The position numbers were made by a program, and so were the translations under genes. A DNA stretch of 32,457 bases from Bradyrhizobium sp. Leo170 (GTDB lineage Bacteria > Pseudomonadota > Alphaproteobacteria > Rhizobiales > Xanthobacteraceae). The notes below the pieces were generated by a model. It saw only the letters and a program-made list of their open reading frames with translations. It was not told the DNA's origin and did not search any database. Location of the stretch: NCBI RefSeq assembly GCF_004296405.1, contig NZ_PSRR01000061.1, positions 1-32,457 on the forward strand. Reading direction: 5' to 3'. Of the stretch, positions 25,903 to 32,457 are shown one piece after another (the stretch's first letter is position 1; each line of letters starts with the position of its first letter).

Positions 25903-26708
25903 GCGCCGAAGACATCGAAGCCAGCAAGGCGCCGTTGATGGACCACTTGATCGAGCTGCGCTCGCGGCTGATCAAGGCGCTGCTTGGATTCGGCGTGGCC
26001 TTCATCTTCTGCTTCTTCTTCGCCAAGCAGATCTACAACGTGCTGGTGTGGCCGTTCGTCTGGGTCGCCGGGCCTGAGAACTCGAAATTCATCTACACCG
26101 CGCTGCTGGAATATTTCATCACCCAGCTCAAGCTTGCGCTGTTCGGCGCCGGCTTCATCTCGTTCCCGATCGTCGCAACCCAGATCTACAAGTTCGTGGC
26201 GCCCGGGCTTTATCGGCACGAGCGCAACGCGTTCCTGCCATATCTGATCGCCACTCCCGTGTTCTTCGTGGCCGGCGCGATGCTGGTCTATTTCGTGGTG
26301 CTGCCGATGCTGGTGCGGTTCTCGCTGGGCATGCAGCAGATGGGCGGCGCGGAGACCGCGCAGATCCAGCTTCTGCCGAAGGTCGGCGAATATCTGTCGC
26401 TGATGATGTCGCTGATCTTCGCCTTCGGCATCGCCTTCCAGCTCCCGGTGATCCTGACGCTGCTTGGCCGCATCGGCATCGTGACCTCGCAGATGCTGCG
26501 CGAGAAGCGGCGCTATTTCATCGTCATCGCTTTCATCATTGCCGCGGTCCTGACCCCGCCGGACGTGCTGAGCCAGGCCTCGCTCGCGATCCCCTTGCTG
26601 GCGCTCTACGAGGGCGCCATCATCGCCGTGCGCGTGGTGGAGAAGAAGGCAGCCGCCGCCCGAACCTCGGCCGGCGGCACACCCAGCGCCACCAATCCGG
26701 CCGAGTAG
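25899..26708 (+). CDS. tatC: Sec-independent translocase subunit TatC
   Basis: This 269-residue inner-membrane protein with six predicted helices recognises the twin-arginine motif. The N-terminal signature MDHLIELRSRLIKALLGFGV carries the conserved Glu and Arg residues, and the periplasmic loop has FVAPGLYRHERN. Other family segments are FGIAFQLPVILTLLGRIGIV and VLTPPDVLSQASLAIPLLAL. The tail is basic. It completes a tatABC operon whose start overlaps tatB; an inverted repeat separates it from serS. Confidence 0.96.
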   Translation: MSAEDIEASKAPLMDHLIELRSRLIKALLGFGVAFIFCFFFAKQIYNVLVWPFVWVAGPENSKFIYTALLEYFITQLKLALFGAGFISFPIVATQIYKFVAPGLYRHERNAFLPYLIATPVFFVAGAMLVYFVVLPMLVRFSLGMQQMGGAETAQIQLLPKVGEYLSLMMSLIFAFGIAFQLPVILTLLGRIGIVTSQMLREKRRYFIVIAFIIAAVLTPPDVLSQASLAIPLLALYEGAIIAVRVVEKKAAAARTSAGGTPSATNPAE

Positions 26709-26717
26709 GGCGTTATT

Positions 26718-26806
26718 CGTCATGCCCGGGCTTGTCCAGGGCATCCACGTCTTTTACAGACCTTGCAATCGAGGCGTGGATGGCCGGGACAAGCCCGGCC
26801 ATGACG
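26718..26806. repeat. Near-perfect 32-bp inverted repeat between tatC and serS
   Basis: The arms 26718-26749 and 26775-26806 match at 29 of 32 positions when one is reverse-complemented. Both begin CGTCATG and end ATCCACG, with a 25-base centre. The right arm ends only 13 bp before the serS ATG. Ends and size relate it to the elements at 7700-7798 and 32300-32401. Confidence 0.75.
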
Positions 26807-26819
26807 TAGGAATGTGGTC

Positions 26820-28163
26820 ATGCACGACATCAAAGCGATCCGCGACAATCCCGAGGCTTTCGACGTCGGAATGAAACGGCGCGGGTTTGCGCCCCTGTCG
26901 CCGTCGTTGCTTGCGATCGACGAGAAACGCCGCGCGGCAATTCTGACGTCCGAGCAGGCGCAGGCACGGCGCAATGCGGCGTCCAAGGAGATCGGCGAAG
27001 CCAAGAAAGCCAAGGACGAGACGCGCGCGGCGAAGCTGATGGCTGAAGTCGCGGAGCTCAAGACCTCGCTGCCGGAGCTCGAGGCCGCCGCGAAGGTGGC
27101 CGATGAGGAATTGAACACGCAACTCGCCGCGCTTCCGAACTTGCCCGCGGACGATGTGCCTGATGGCGTCGACGAGCACGGCAACGTGCAGCACCACCTC
27201 TTCGGCGCGCCGCGACAGTACGGTTTTGCGCCGAAGCCGCATGACGATCTCGGCGGCGCTCTCGGCAACATGGATTTCGAAGCGGCCGCGAAATTGTCGG
27301 GCGCGCGCTTCGTCGTGCTGAAGAAGGGATTGGCGCGGCTGGAGCGGGCGATCGGGCAATTCATGCTCGACCTGCACACCAATGAGCACGGCTACACCGA
27401 AATCAATCCGCCGCTCCTGGTGCGCAACGAGGTGATGTTCGGCACCGGGCAATTGCCGAAATTCGAGGACGACCAGTTCTGGGCGATCAAGGGCGAATTG
27501 CTGACTGCCGGTGAAGAGCGGCTGAAGAGCGAGCGTCTCGGACTGATCCCGACCGCCGAGGTCTCGCTGACCAATCTCGTCCGCGAATCCATCGTCGACG
27601 AAAAAGAGCTGCCGATGCGGTTGACCGCGCTCACGCCCTGCTTCCGCGCCGAAGCGGGCGCCGCCGGCCGCGACACGCGCGGCATGATCCGCCAGCACCA
27701 GTTCACGAAGGTCGAGCTGGTCTCGATCACGACGCCTGAGACCAGTCGCGACGAGCATGAGCGCATGCTGGCTTGCGCCGAGGAAGTGCTGCGCCAGCTC
27801 GACCTGCATTATCGCGTGATGACGCTGTGCGCCGGCGACATGGGCTTCTCCGCGCAGAAGACCTACGACATCGAAGTGTGGATGCCAGGACAATTCTCAA
27901 GTCAGGGCGATGGCGGCGCCTATCGTGAGATCTCGAGCTGCTCGGTCTGCGGCGATTTCCAGGCCCGGCGAATGGATGCGCGCTACCGCCCCAGTGACGG
28001 CAAGCCACGCTTCGTGCACACGCTGAACGGCTCCGGCACCGCGGTCGGCCGAGCGCTGATCGCCGTGATGGAAAACTATCAGCAGCAGGACGGCTCGATT
28101 GCCGTTCCCGACGTGCTGCAGCCCTATATGGGCGGCTTGAAAGTGATCGAGCACGACAAGTGA
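26820..28163 (+). CDS. serS: Seryl-tRNA synthetase
   Basis: This 447-residue class II synthetase charges tRNA-Ser and also supplies Ser-tRNA-Sec where relevant. The N-terminal long coiled-coil arm (residues about 25-105) binds the tRNA variable arm. Motif 2 is FRAEAGAAGRDTRG and motif 3 is NGSGTAVGRALIA. ATG 26820 (MHDIKAIRDNPEAFD) with TAGGA eight bases upstream is preferred over GTG 26814. The gene sits directly after the tat operon and its inverted repeat, as in related genomes. Length is slightly above the usual 425-430 residues. Confidence 0.96.
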   Translation: MHDIKAIRDNPEAFDVGMKRRGFAPLSPSLLAIDEKRRAAILTSEQAQARRNAASKEIGEAKKAKDETRAAKLMAEVAELKTSLPELEAAAKVADEELNTQLAALPNLPADDVPDGVDEHGNVQHHLFGAPRQYGFAPKPHDDLGGALGNMDFEAAAKLSGARFVVLKKGLARLERAIGQFMLDLHTNEHGYTEINPPLLVRNEVMFGTGQLPKFEDDQFWAIKGELLTAGEERLKSERLGLIPTAEVSLTNLVRESIVDEKELPMRLTALTPCFRAEAGAAGRDTRGMIRQHQFTKVELVSITTPETSRDEHERMLACAEEVLRQLDLHYRVMTLCAGDMGFSAQKTYDIEVWMPGQFSSQGDGGAYREISSCSVCGDFQARRMDARYRPSDGKPRFVHTLNGSGTAVGRALIAVMENYQQQDGSIAVPDVLQPYMGGLKVIEHDK

Positions 28164-28177
28164 AGTGAACCTGCAAG

Positions 28178-28570
28178 ATGGCGCTGCATCGCGACATCTA
28201 CTGGATCGGACGGCAGTGGGCCGTCACCGGTTTCGGGATGCAACTGATCGATCAACGGCACGGCGGAAAGTTCGATATCGAGATCGCACGGCTCTGGGAC
28301 GAGGGGCTCGCGGGCGATCTGGGCGCGCAGACATGGTTCGATCCGGTCGATTTTGGCAAAGGGCTTTGGGTCGCGCGGCAGCGCCACACGAAACCGCCTG
28401 TAACCGCTGAGGTCGATTCGGCGGCCGAGCCGCCGCCGGTCGCCGGGAAAGTGGAGGTAGCGACCACTGGAGCCGGTGAGCCGCCACCGCAGAAAACCAC
28501 AGGATTTCAGCTTCGGATCGCCGGCAGCGCCAAATTCCTGCGTCCCTGGCGTGTCCGGATGAAGCGGTAA
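28178..28570 (+). CDS. Small protein of unknown function between serS and surE
   Basis: This gene encodes 130 residues starting 14 bp after serS. I do not recognise a family. The first 65-70 residues (MALHRDIYWIGRQWAVTGFG, then GKFDIEIARLWDEGL and WFDPVDFGKGLWVARQRH) are rich in Trp, Gly and Asp and look folded. The middle is Pro/Ala/Glu/Thr-rich and probably disordered. The end, FQLRIAGSAKFLRPWRVRMK, is strongly basic. There is no signal peptide or membrane helix, so it is likely cytoplasmic. Codon use and GC match the neighbours, and spacing suggests cotranscription with serS. No function is assigned. Confidence 0.78.
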   Translation: MALHRDIYWIGRQWAVTGFGMQLIDQRHGGKFDIEIARLWDEGLAGDLGAQTWFDPVDFGKGLWVARQRHTKPPVTAEVDSAAEPPPVAGKVEVATTGAGEPPPQKTTGFQLRIAGSAKFLRPWRVRMKR

Positions 28571-28660
28571 CAACCCGCAAATCGCCGGGGTTTGCCTCTG
28601 CGGCGTTTGCCGGTTAAGACCTTTGGCAAGACAGGCGATCGAACAGGGCATTTTGAACGG

Positions 28661-29428
28661 ATGCGAATTCTCTGCACCAATGATGACGGCATCCACGCGC
28701 CGGGGTTGAAGGTCGTCGAGCAGATCGCGCGCAGTTTGTCCGACGACGTCTGGATCGTGGCTCCGGAGCTCGACCAGTCCGGCGTGTCGCATTCGCTGTC
28801 GCTGAACGATCCCTTGCGGCTGCGCGAGATCGGTCCGCGCCACTTTGCCGTCCGGGGGACGCCGACGGACTGCGTGATCATGGGCGCACGCCATATCCTC
28901 GGTCCCAAACTGCCGGATCTCGTGCTGTCGGGCGTCAACAAGGGCCGCAACGTCGCCGAGGACGTGGTCTATTCCGGCACCATCGCCGGCGCACTCGAGG
29001 GCACCATACTGGGCCTGCCGTCATTTGCGCTGTCGCAGGAATTCAGCCTCGAGACCCGTGAAAAGCCGCTCTGGGACACCGCGCTGCAATTCGGTCCCGA
29101 CATCGTGCGCAAGGTGATGGATGCCGGCATTCCCAAGAACACGGTGATCAATGTCAATTTCCCGGCCTGCGTGCCGGAGGACGTCAAGGGCATCCGCGTC
29201 ACCCGGCAGGGCAAGCGCAATCTCGGTTTCCTGAAGATCGATGAGCGCCGCGATGGCCGCGGCAATCCCTATTTCTGGATCGGTTTTGAGCGCACGGCGA
29301 TGATGGACACGCCGGCGGAAGGCACCGATCTCGCGGCGCTTGCGGCGCGCTACGTGTCGGTCACGCCGCTGCGGCTCGACCGCACCGATGAGGCATTCTC
29401 GGAAGCGCTGACGTCGACGCTGAAATAG
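28661..29428 (+). CDS. surE: 5'/3'-nucleotidase SurE
   Basis: This 255-residue metal-dependent phosphatase acts on nucleoside monophosphates and short polyphosphate and is linked to stationary-phase survival. The start MRILCTNDDGIHAPG has the metal-binding D8 and D9. SGVSHSLSL and LVLSGVNKGRNVAEDVVYSG supply the remaining ligands (Ser and Asn). ATG 28661 is chosen because upstream in-frame codons to 28592 lack family similarity. Its usual partners pcm and nlpD follow, interrupted here by a minus-strand response regulator. Length is typical. Confidence 0.95.
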   Translation: MRILCTNDDGIHAPGLKVVEQIARSLSDDVWIVAPELDQSGVSHSLSLNDPLRLREIGPRHFAVRGTPTDCVIMGARHILGPKLPDLVLSGVNKGRNVAEDVVYSGTIAGALEGTILGLPSFALSQEFSLETREKPLWDTALQFGPDIVRKVMDAGIPKNTVINVNFPACVPEDVKGIRVTRQGKRNLGFLKIDERRDGRGNPYFWIGFERTAMMDTPAEGTDLAALAARYVSVTPLRLDRTDEAFSEALTSTLK

Positions 29429-29445
29429 CTCCATCCGGGCTACGG
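29428..29445 (-). repeat. Partial hairpin repeat unit after surE
   Basis: Eighteen bases starting at the last base of the surE stop are an exact reverse complement of 32413-32430, that is one arm plus part of the loop of the hairpin unit there. The second arm is missing, so this is a truncated copy. Confidence 0.55.
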
Positions 29446-29461
29446 ATTTGCCTTGTGAATG

Positions 29462-29839
29462 CTAGACCGGTGCGCTCTTGAGCGTGCTGTCGATCAGTTG
29501 GGCGAGCGTTTCAAGCTGGAATGGCTTCTGCAGCGCGGGGCGATCGCGATATTCCTCCGGCAGGCCCGAAGAGCCATAGCCGGTCGCGAAAATGAAGGGA
29601 CGGTTGCGCGCGTTGATCAGTTCGGCGACGGGTGTGATCACCTTGCCGTTGACATTGACATCAAGGATCGCGAGGTCGAACTCGGTCGACTGCGCGAGCT
29701 TGACCGCTTCTGAGATTTCCCCGGCCTCGGCCGCCACGCTGTGACCCAGCTCTTCCAGCATGTCGGCGACCATCATCCGGATCATGACCTCGTCTTCGAC
29801 GAGAAACACAGAACAGCCCTCAGGCCGTGCGGTAGTCAT
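29462..29839 (-). CDS. Single-domain response regulator with FATGY motif
   Basis: This gene encodes 125 residues, only a CheY-like receiver with no output domain. The acidic pocket is E15/D16 (VEDE), the phosphorylation site is D60 (ILDVNVNG), the switch Thr is T86 in FATGYG, and the conserved Lys is K105 (LQKPF). FATGY at the fourth strand marks a receiver type found in alphaproteobacteria and often paired with HWE/HisKA_2 kinases (the so-called FAT GUY group). ATG 29839 has AAGGA upstream; a longer open frame reaching 30043 is unsupported. No kinase gene is adjacent. A perfect EcfG-type promoter lies upstream on the same strand, which suggests control by the general stress sigma factor and a role as a phosphate sink or feedback element. 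It interrupts the surE-pcm pair on the opposite strand. Confidence 0.88.
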   Translation of the reverse strand: MTTARPEGCSVFLVEDEVMIRMMVADMLEELGHSVAAEAGEISEAVKLAQSTEFDLAILDVNVNGKVITPVAELINARNRPFIFATGYGSSGLPEEYRDRPALQKPFQLETLAQLIDSTLKSAPV

Positions 29840-29981
29840 GTCGGAATCCTTGCCTGTCCCCGCGCCACGTTCGCAAATATCTCCCGCAGGCGCAACGTAA
29901 ACGTTCGCGCTCATGCTCGCCTCACAGAGCCTCGATCGTGCGTCGTCGCCGATCATATGGGGAATAAAATACTTGCTCGCC

Positions 29982-30006
29982 AACGCCGCGTCATGGCTAT
30001 GGTTCC
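29982..30006 (-). promoter_or_regulatory. EcfG-type (general stress) promoter for the response regulator
   Basis: On the minus strand GGAAC (30006-30002), 16 bases, then CGTT (29985-29982) matches the alphaproteobacterial EcfG consensus GGAAC-N16/17-CGTT exactly. Transcription would start near 29975 and run into the gene starting at 29839, giving a leader of about 135 bases. I checked the other intergenic gaps by eye and found no other perfect match. Confidence 0.65.
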
Positions 30007-30127
30007 GGGGAGGGAACGCGATCGTGAGGGAAATTTTCCTCAACGCGGGATTTCGAGTTGGTGTGGCATTAATCGGCTAGGATCGTGCTCGGCAACCGTG
30101 CCGCGCAGCAAGCTTACGAGACCCGCT

Positions 30128-30778
30128 ATGGCCAGCACATCTGAGCCGCCCGAGAAAATGATGTTTCAGCTCGCGCTGAGGCGGCGCGGCATCAGCGACC
30201 AGTCGGTGCTTCGTGCGATGGAGGAGGTGCCGCGCGAGCGCTTTGTCGCGGCCAATGACCGCGACCATGCCTACCGCGACAGCGCGCTCGGCATCGCCTG
30301 CGGGCAGACCATCAGCCAGCCCTTCGTCGTCGCCTACATGACCGAACAGCTCCAGCTCAACCGGGAGCACCGGGTGCTCGAGATCGGCACCGGCTCCGGC
30401 TACCATGCCGCGGTCCTCTCGCGGCTGTGCAAGCATGTGCTGACGATCGAGCGGTACCGGACATTGGCCGATACCGCCCGCCAGCGGCTGGAGAAGCTCG
30501 ACTATTACAATATCGAGGTCATGCTCGGCGATGGCTTCGACGTGCCCGCCGGCGCCGGCGATTTCGACCGCATCATCGTCACCGCCGCGATGGAGCAGAT
30601 TCCGGAGAAGCTTTTGCAGCGGCTCGAGGTCGGCGGCATCCTGATCGCGCCGGTCGGCCCACACCATGGTACCCAGACGCTGGTCCGGGTGATCAGGACC
30701 GAGACCGGCTTCGAGCGCAAGGAATTGGTCGACGTGCGCTTCGTGCCGGCCCTGCCGGGGGTGGCGCGGGAACTGTAG
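30128..30778 (+). CDS. pcm: Protein-L-isoaspartate O-methyltransferase
   Basis: This 216-residue SAM-dependent enzyme methylates isoaspartyl residues in aged proteins and starts their repair. The SAM-binding motif VLEIGTGSGYHAAVLSRL spans residues 83-100. The family-specific GIACGQTISQPFVVAYMTEQ precedes it, and VTAAMEQIPEKLLQRL and GILIAPVGPHHGTQ follow. ATG 30128 gives the expected MASTSEPPEKMMFQLALRRR; the open frame continues upstream without similarity. Pcm normally follows surE and precedes nlpD, as here, apart from the intervening minus-strand regulator gene. Confidence 0.95.
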   Translation: MASTSEPPEKMMFQLALRRRGISDQSVLRAMEEVPRERFVAANDRDHAYRDSALGIACGQTISQPFVVAYMTEQLQLNREHRVLEIGTGSGYHAAVLSRLCKHVLTIERYRTLADTARQRLEKLDYYNIEVMLGDGFDVPAGAGDFDRIIVTAAMEQIPEKLLQRLEVGGILIAPVGPHHGTQTLVRVIRTETGFERKELVDVRFVPALPGVAREL

Positions 30779-30821
30779 AGTCTGGGGATTGCTGCCTCGC
30801 GCCAATACCTTATTCCGAAGG

Positions 30822-30886
30822 TTAAGCGCTTGTTTACTCGGTACGTGTTTACTCAAAACAGTATTTTGTTGCGTACGAGTGAGTAA
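30822..30886 (+). promoter_or_regulatory. AT-rich regulatory segment upstream of the nlpD-like gene
   Basis: TTAA-N7-TTTAC (30822-30837) differs by one base from the CtrA consensus TTAA-N7-TTAAC. It overlaps a direct repeat of TGTTTACTC (30831-30839 and 30846-30854). A partly inverted copy, ACTC read from GAGTGAGTAA, lies at 30877-30886, just before ATG 30889. The stretch is clearly richer in A/T than its surroundings, so a promoter and binding sites are likely here. The identity of the regulator is a guess. Confidence 0.35.
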
Positions 30887-30888
30887 CC

Positions 30889-32259
30889 ATGTCCGCTGTC
30901 GTCGAGTTGCTTCGCTCGCGCCGCGTCCCGCATGTGGCGGTGCTGGCGCTGATGTCGGTCGGTTTTGCCGGGTGCAGCGGCGACATGTCGACGCGCTTCT
31001 CGCAAAACTCCTATTCCAACAATCCCTTCGCCTTCGAGCCTCAGGCGACCGGCTCGGTGCCGCAGCAGCCGGTCGAGCGGCGTGAGCTGCCGCAATATGC
31101 GCGGCCGCAATCGCCGTATTCGCAGTCGCAGTCCTATCAATCCCAGCCGCTGCCGCCGCCGGTTGCTGCGCCGCAATCCTATCCGGTCTCCAACTCCGGC
31201 GTGTCAGGAGGCGGGCGGGGCGTGGCATCCTATGCGCCGCCACAACAACCGCCGCGCCTTGAGGCCACGGGGACCGTGCCGCAGTCGGTGGCGCGCGCGC
31301 CCGCAGGCCACGGCGGCACCACGATCATCGTCGGCACCAGCGATACGCTGGAAGTGCTGTCGAAGCGCTACAACGTCTCGACCGCCGAAATCCTGCGCGC
31401 CAACGGCTACAAGGGGCCGCGCGCGCTGTCGCCCGGCCAGCAGCTTGTCATCCCGCGCCCGGCTGCGGTGGCGGCAGCGCCAGCACCTGCTGTCGCGCCG
31501 CCGGTGAGCAAGCCGGTCGCCGTCGCAGCCACTGCCGGAGGCGTCCATTACGTCAACAAGGGCGACACGCTGCACAGCATCGCGCGCCAGCATCACGTCT
31601 CGCCGGCCGAGCTTGCGAAGGCCAACCATCTCGATCAGTCGGCCAAGCTCAGCCTTGGCATGAAATTGACCGTCCCGGGCGCCAAGACGGCCGCGGCTGC
31701 GCCCGCAGCGCCGGCACCCGCATTGGCACCGGCTCCCGTGCCGGCTGCTCCGGCACCGAAGGTGGTTGCGACCGCGCAGCCGCAAAGCGCCCGGCTGGTC
31801 CAGCCCGCGGCGAATGTCGAACAGCCTGCTCCGGTCGCCGAACCGGTGGCGGTCAAGCCGAGCGAGACCACCAGCTCGTTGCCGACCTTCCGCTGGCCGG
31901 CCCGCGGCAAGGTGATCACCGGCTATGGCGCCAAGACCAACGGCAAGTCCAATGACGGCATCAACCTTGCGGTGCCGGAGGGCACGCCGGTGAAGGCCGC
32001 CGAGGATGGCGTCGTCGCCTATTCCGGCAACGAACTGAAGGGTTATGGCAATCTGGTCCTGGTGCGGCACTCCAACGGCTACGTCACCGCATATGCCCAT
32101 GCGAGTGAGCTGCTCGTGAAGCGCGGCGATACGATCAAGCGCGGTCAGGTGATTGCCAAGTCGGGCCAGTCGGGAGAGGTGACTTCGCCGCAGCTTCACT
32201 TCGAGATCCGCAAGGGATCATCCCCGGTCGACCCGCTGCAATTCCTCAACGGGGCGTGA
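30889..32259 (+). CDS. nlpD: NlpD-like lipoprotein: two LysM domains and a degenerate M23 (LytM) domain
   Basis: This gene encodes 456 residues. The N-terminal signal ends in FAGC with C29 as the likely lipidated cysteine. A Gln/Pro/Ser-rich linker follows, then LysM 1 (about residues 143-190), LysM 2 (about 219-262), a Pro/Ala linker, and an M23 domain (about 334-455). LysM domains bind peptidoglycan. In the M23 domain the zinc ligands are replaced: HxxxD appears as N355-D-G-I-N359 (SNDGINLAVPEG), and the first His of HxH is Q435 (PQLHFEIR). It is therefore probably not a peptidase. Like E. coli NlpD, it would activate a cell-wall amidase during division. Its place after surE-pcm supports the name. 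No rpoS follows in the window. Confidence 0.9.
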   Translation: MSAVVELLRSRRVPHVAVLALMSVGFAGCSGDMSTRFSQNSYSNNPFAFEPQATGSVPQQPVERRELPQYARPQSPYSQSQSYQSQPLPPPVAAPQSYPVSNSGVSGGGRGVASYAPPQQPPRLEATGTVPQSVARAPAGHGGTTIIVGTSDTLEVLSKRYNVSTAEILRANGYKGPRALSPGQQLVIPRPAAVAAAPAPAVAPPVSKPVAVAATAGGVHYVNKGDTLHSIARQHHVSPAELAKANHLDQSAKLSLGMKLTVPGAKTAAAAPAAPAPALAPAPVPAAPAPKVVATAQPQSARLVQPAANVEQPAPVAEPVAVKPSETTSSLPTFRWPARGKVITGYGAKTNGKSNDGINLAVPEGTPVKAAEDGVVAYSGNELKGYGNLVLVRHSNGYVTAYAHASELLVKRGDTIKRGQVIAKSGQSGEVTSPQLHFEIRKGSSPVDPLQFLNGA

Positions 32260-32299
32260 GGCGCGAGTTCGCGGGACTATCACTCTCCGCAGATGCGCT

Positions 32300-32401
32300 G
32301 TCATCGCCCGGCTTGACCGGGCGATCCAGTATTCCAGAGACAGTCGTAGTTGAGTCGAGAGGCCGCGGCGTACTGGATTCCCCGCCTTCGCGGGGAATGA
32401 C
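32300..32401. repeat. Inverted repeat with GTCAT/ATGAC ends (copy 2)
   Basis: The arms 32300-32331 and 32371-32401 both run GTCAT ... ATCCAGTA read inward, with internal hairpins (CGCCCGG-CTTGA-CCGGGCG and CCCCGC-CTTC-GCGGGG). Ends, arm length and total length (102 bp against 99 bp) match the element at 7700-7798, while the stems inside each arm differ. Confidence 0.7.
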
Positions 32402-32412
32402 GGCGATCAGCT

Positions 32413-32445
32413 CCGTAGCCCGGATGGAGCGAAGCGTAATCCGGG
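32413..32445 (+). repeat. Single hairpin repeat unit at the window edge
   Basis: CCCGGAT (32419-32425), loop GGAGCGAAGCGTA, then ATCCGGG (32439-32445), with the flanking GTAG also present in the units at 4904-4993. A facing second unit may lie beyond the window. Confidence 0.6.
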
Positions 32446-32457
32446 ATCGGTCTATGG

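Noticed and set aside
28571..28660. Possible EcfG or sigma-70 promoter ahead of surE
   Set aside because: No GGAAC-N16/17-CGTT and no convincing -35/-10 pair; surE may be read from upstream.
29840..30127. Extensions of the response regulator (to 30043) and of pcm (from 29741) through the shared upstream region
   Set aside because: Neither has family similarity; both would run through the EcfG promoter or the neighbouring gene, and internal starts fit the families.

Overview
The window is GC-rich alphaproteobacterial chromosome, most likely Bradyrhizobium or a close relative in Nitrobacteraceae. The evidence is the gene order (erpA / dgt-argS-SPOR-nagZ-scpA-scpB-tatABC-serS-surE-pcm-nlpD), the closeness of the proteins to rhizobial families as I remember them, and several families of palindromic intergenic repeats of the kind common in that group. 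It is mainly core chromosome: I see no insertion sequence, phage, CRISPR array, tRNA or rRNA.

Layout. 1-3831: the end of a pyruvate dehydrogenase operon (E2, a 61-residue membrane protein, E3), followed by a PLP enzyme of the threonine synthase fold. 3924-4892: an orphan periplasmic Bug-type solute-binding protein. 4893-5156: a block of nested inverted repeats. 5157-7363 (minus): a periplasmic soluble lytic transglycosylase broken by a frameshift. 7364-8268: about 900 bp of noncoding DNA with repeats and a striking pair of dyads. 8269-10819: ilvD overlapping an exoR-like Sel1-repeat gene. 10902-11693 (minus): exodeoxyribonuclease III. 11860-16964: a tightly coupled RND efflux operon (adaptor, pump, exported amidohydrolase). 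16973-17302 (minus): erpA. 17493-32259: a long, mostly plus-strand run carrying dgt, argS, a SPOR-domain envelope protein, nagZ, scpA, scpB, tatABC, serS, a small unknown gene, surE, pcm and an NlpD-like lipoprotein. The only gene in this run on the minus strand is a single-domain response regulator between surE and pcm.

How the genes fit together. The right-hand run joins nucleotide and translation housekeeping (dgt, argS, serS) to envelope growth and division: SPOR protein, NagZ for muropeptide recycling, Tat export, and a LytM protein whose catalytic residues are missing and which should therefore act as an amidase activator. It also carries chromosome condensation (ScpA/ScpB). surE-pcm-nlpD is in the order known from gammaproteobacteria, but no rpoS follows. 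The response regulator beside it instead has a perfect match to the EcfG (general stress sigma) promoter.

Main points of interest: (1) the EcfG-type promoter and FATGY receiver between surE and pcm; (2) three otherwise intact genes (slt, SPOR, scpB) each interrupted by loss of one or two bases, which points to sequence error or very recent decay; (3) short hairpin repeats whose stems differ by compensating changes while the loop is conserved; (4) two GTTGC-N6-GCAAC dyads exactly 20 bp apart upstream of ilvD; (5) an exported amidohydrolase coupled to an RND pump. I did not find a clearly new multi-gene system; the novelty here is mostly regulatory and structural.
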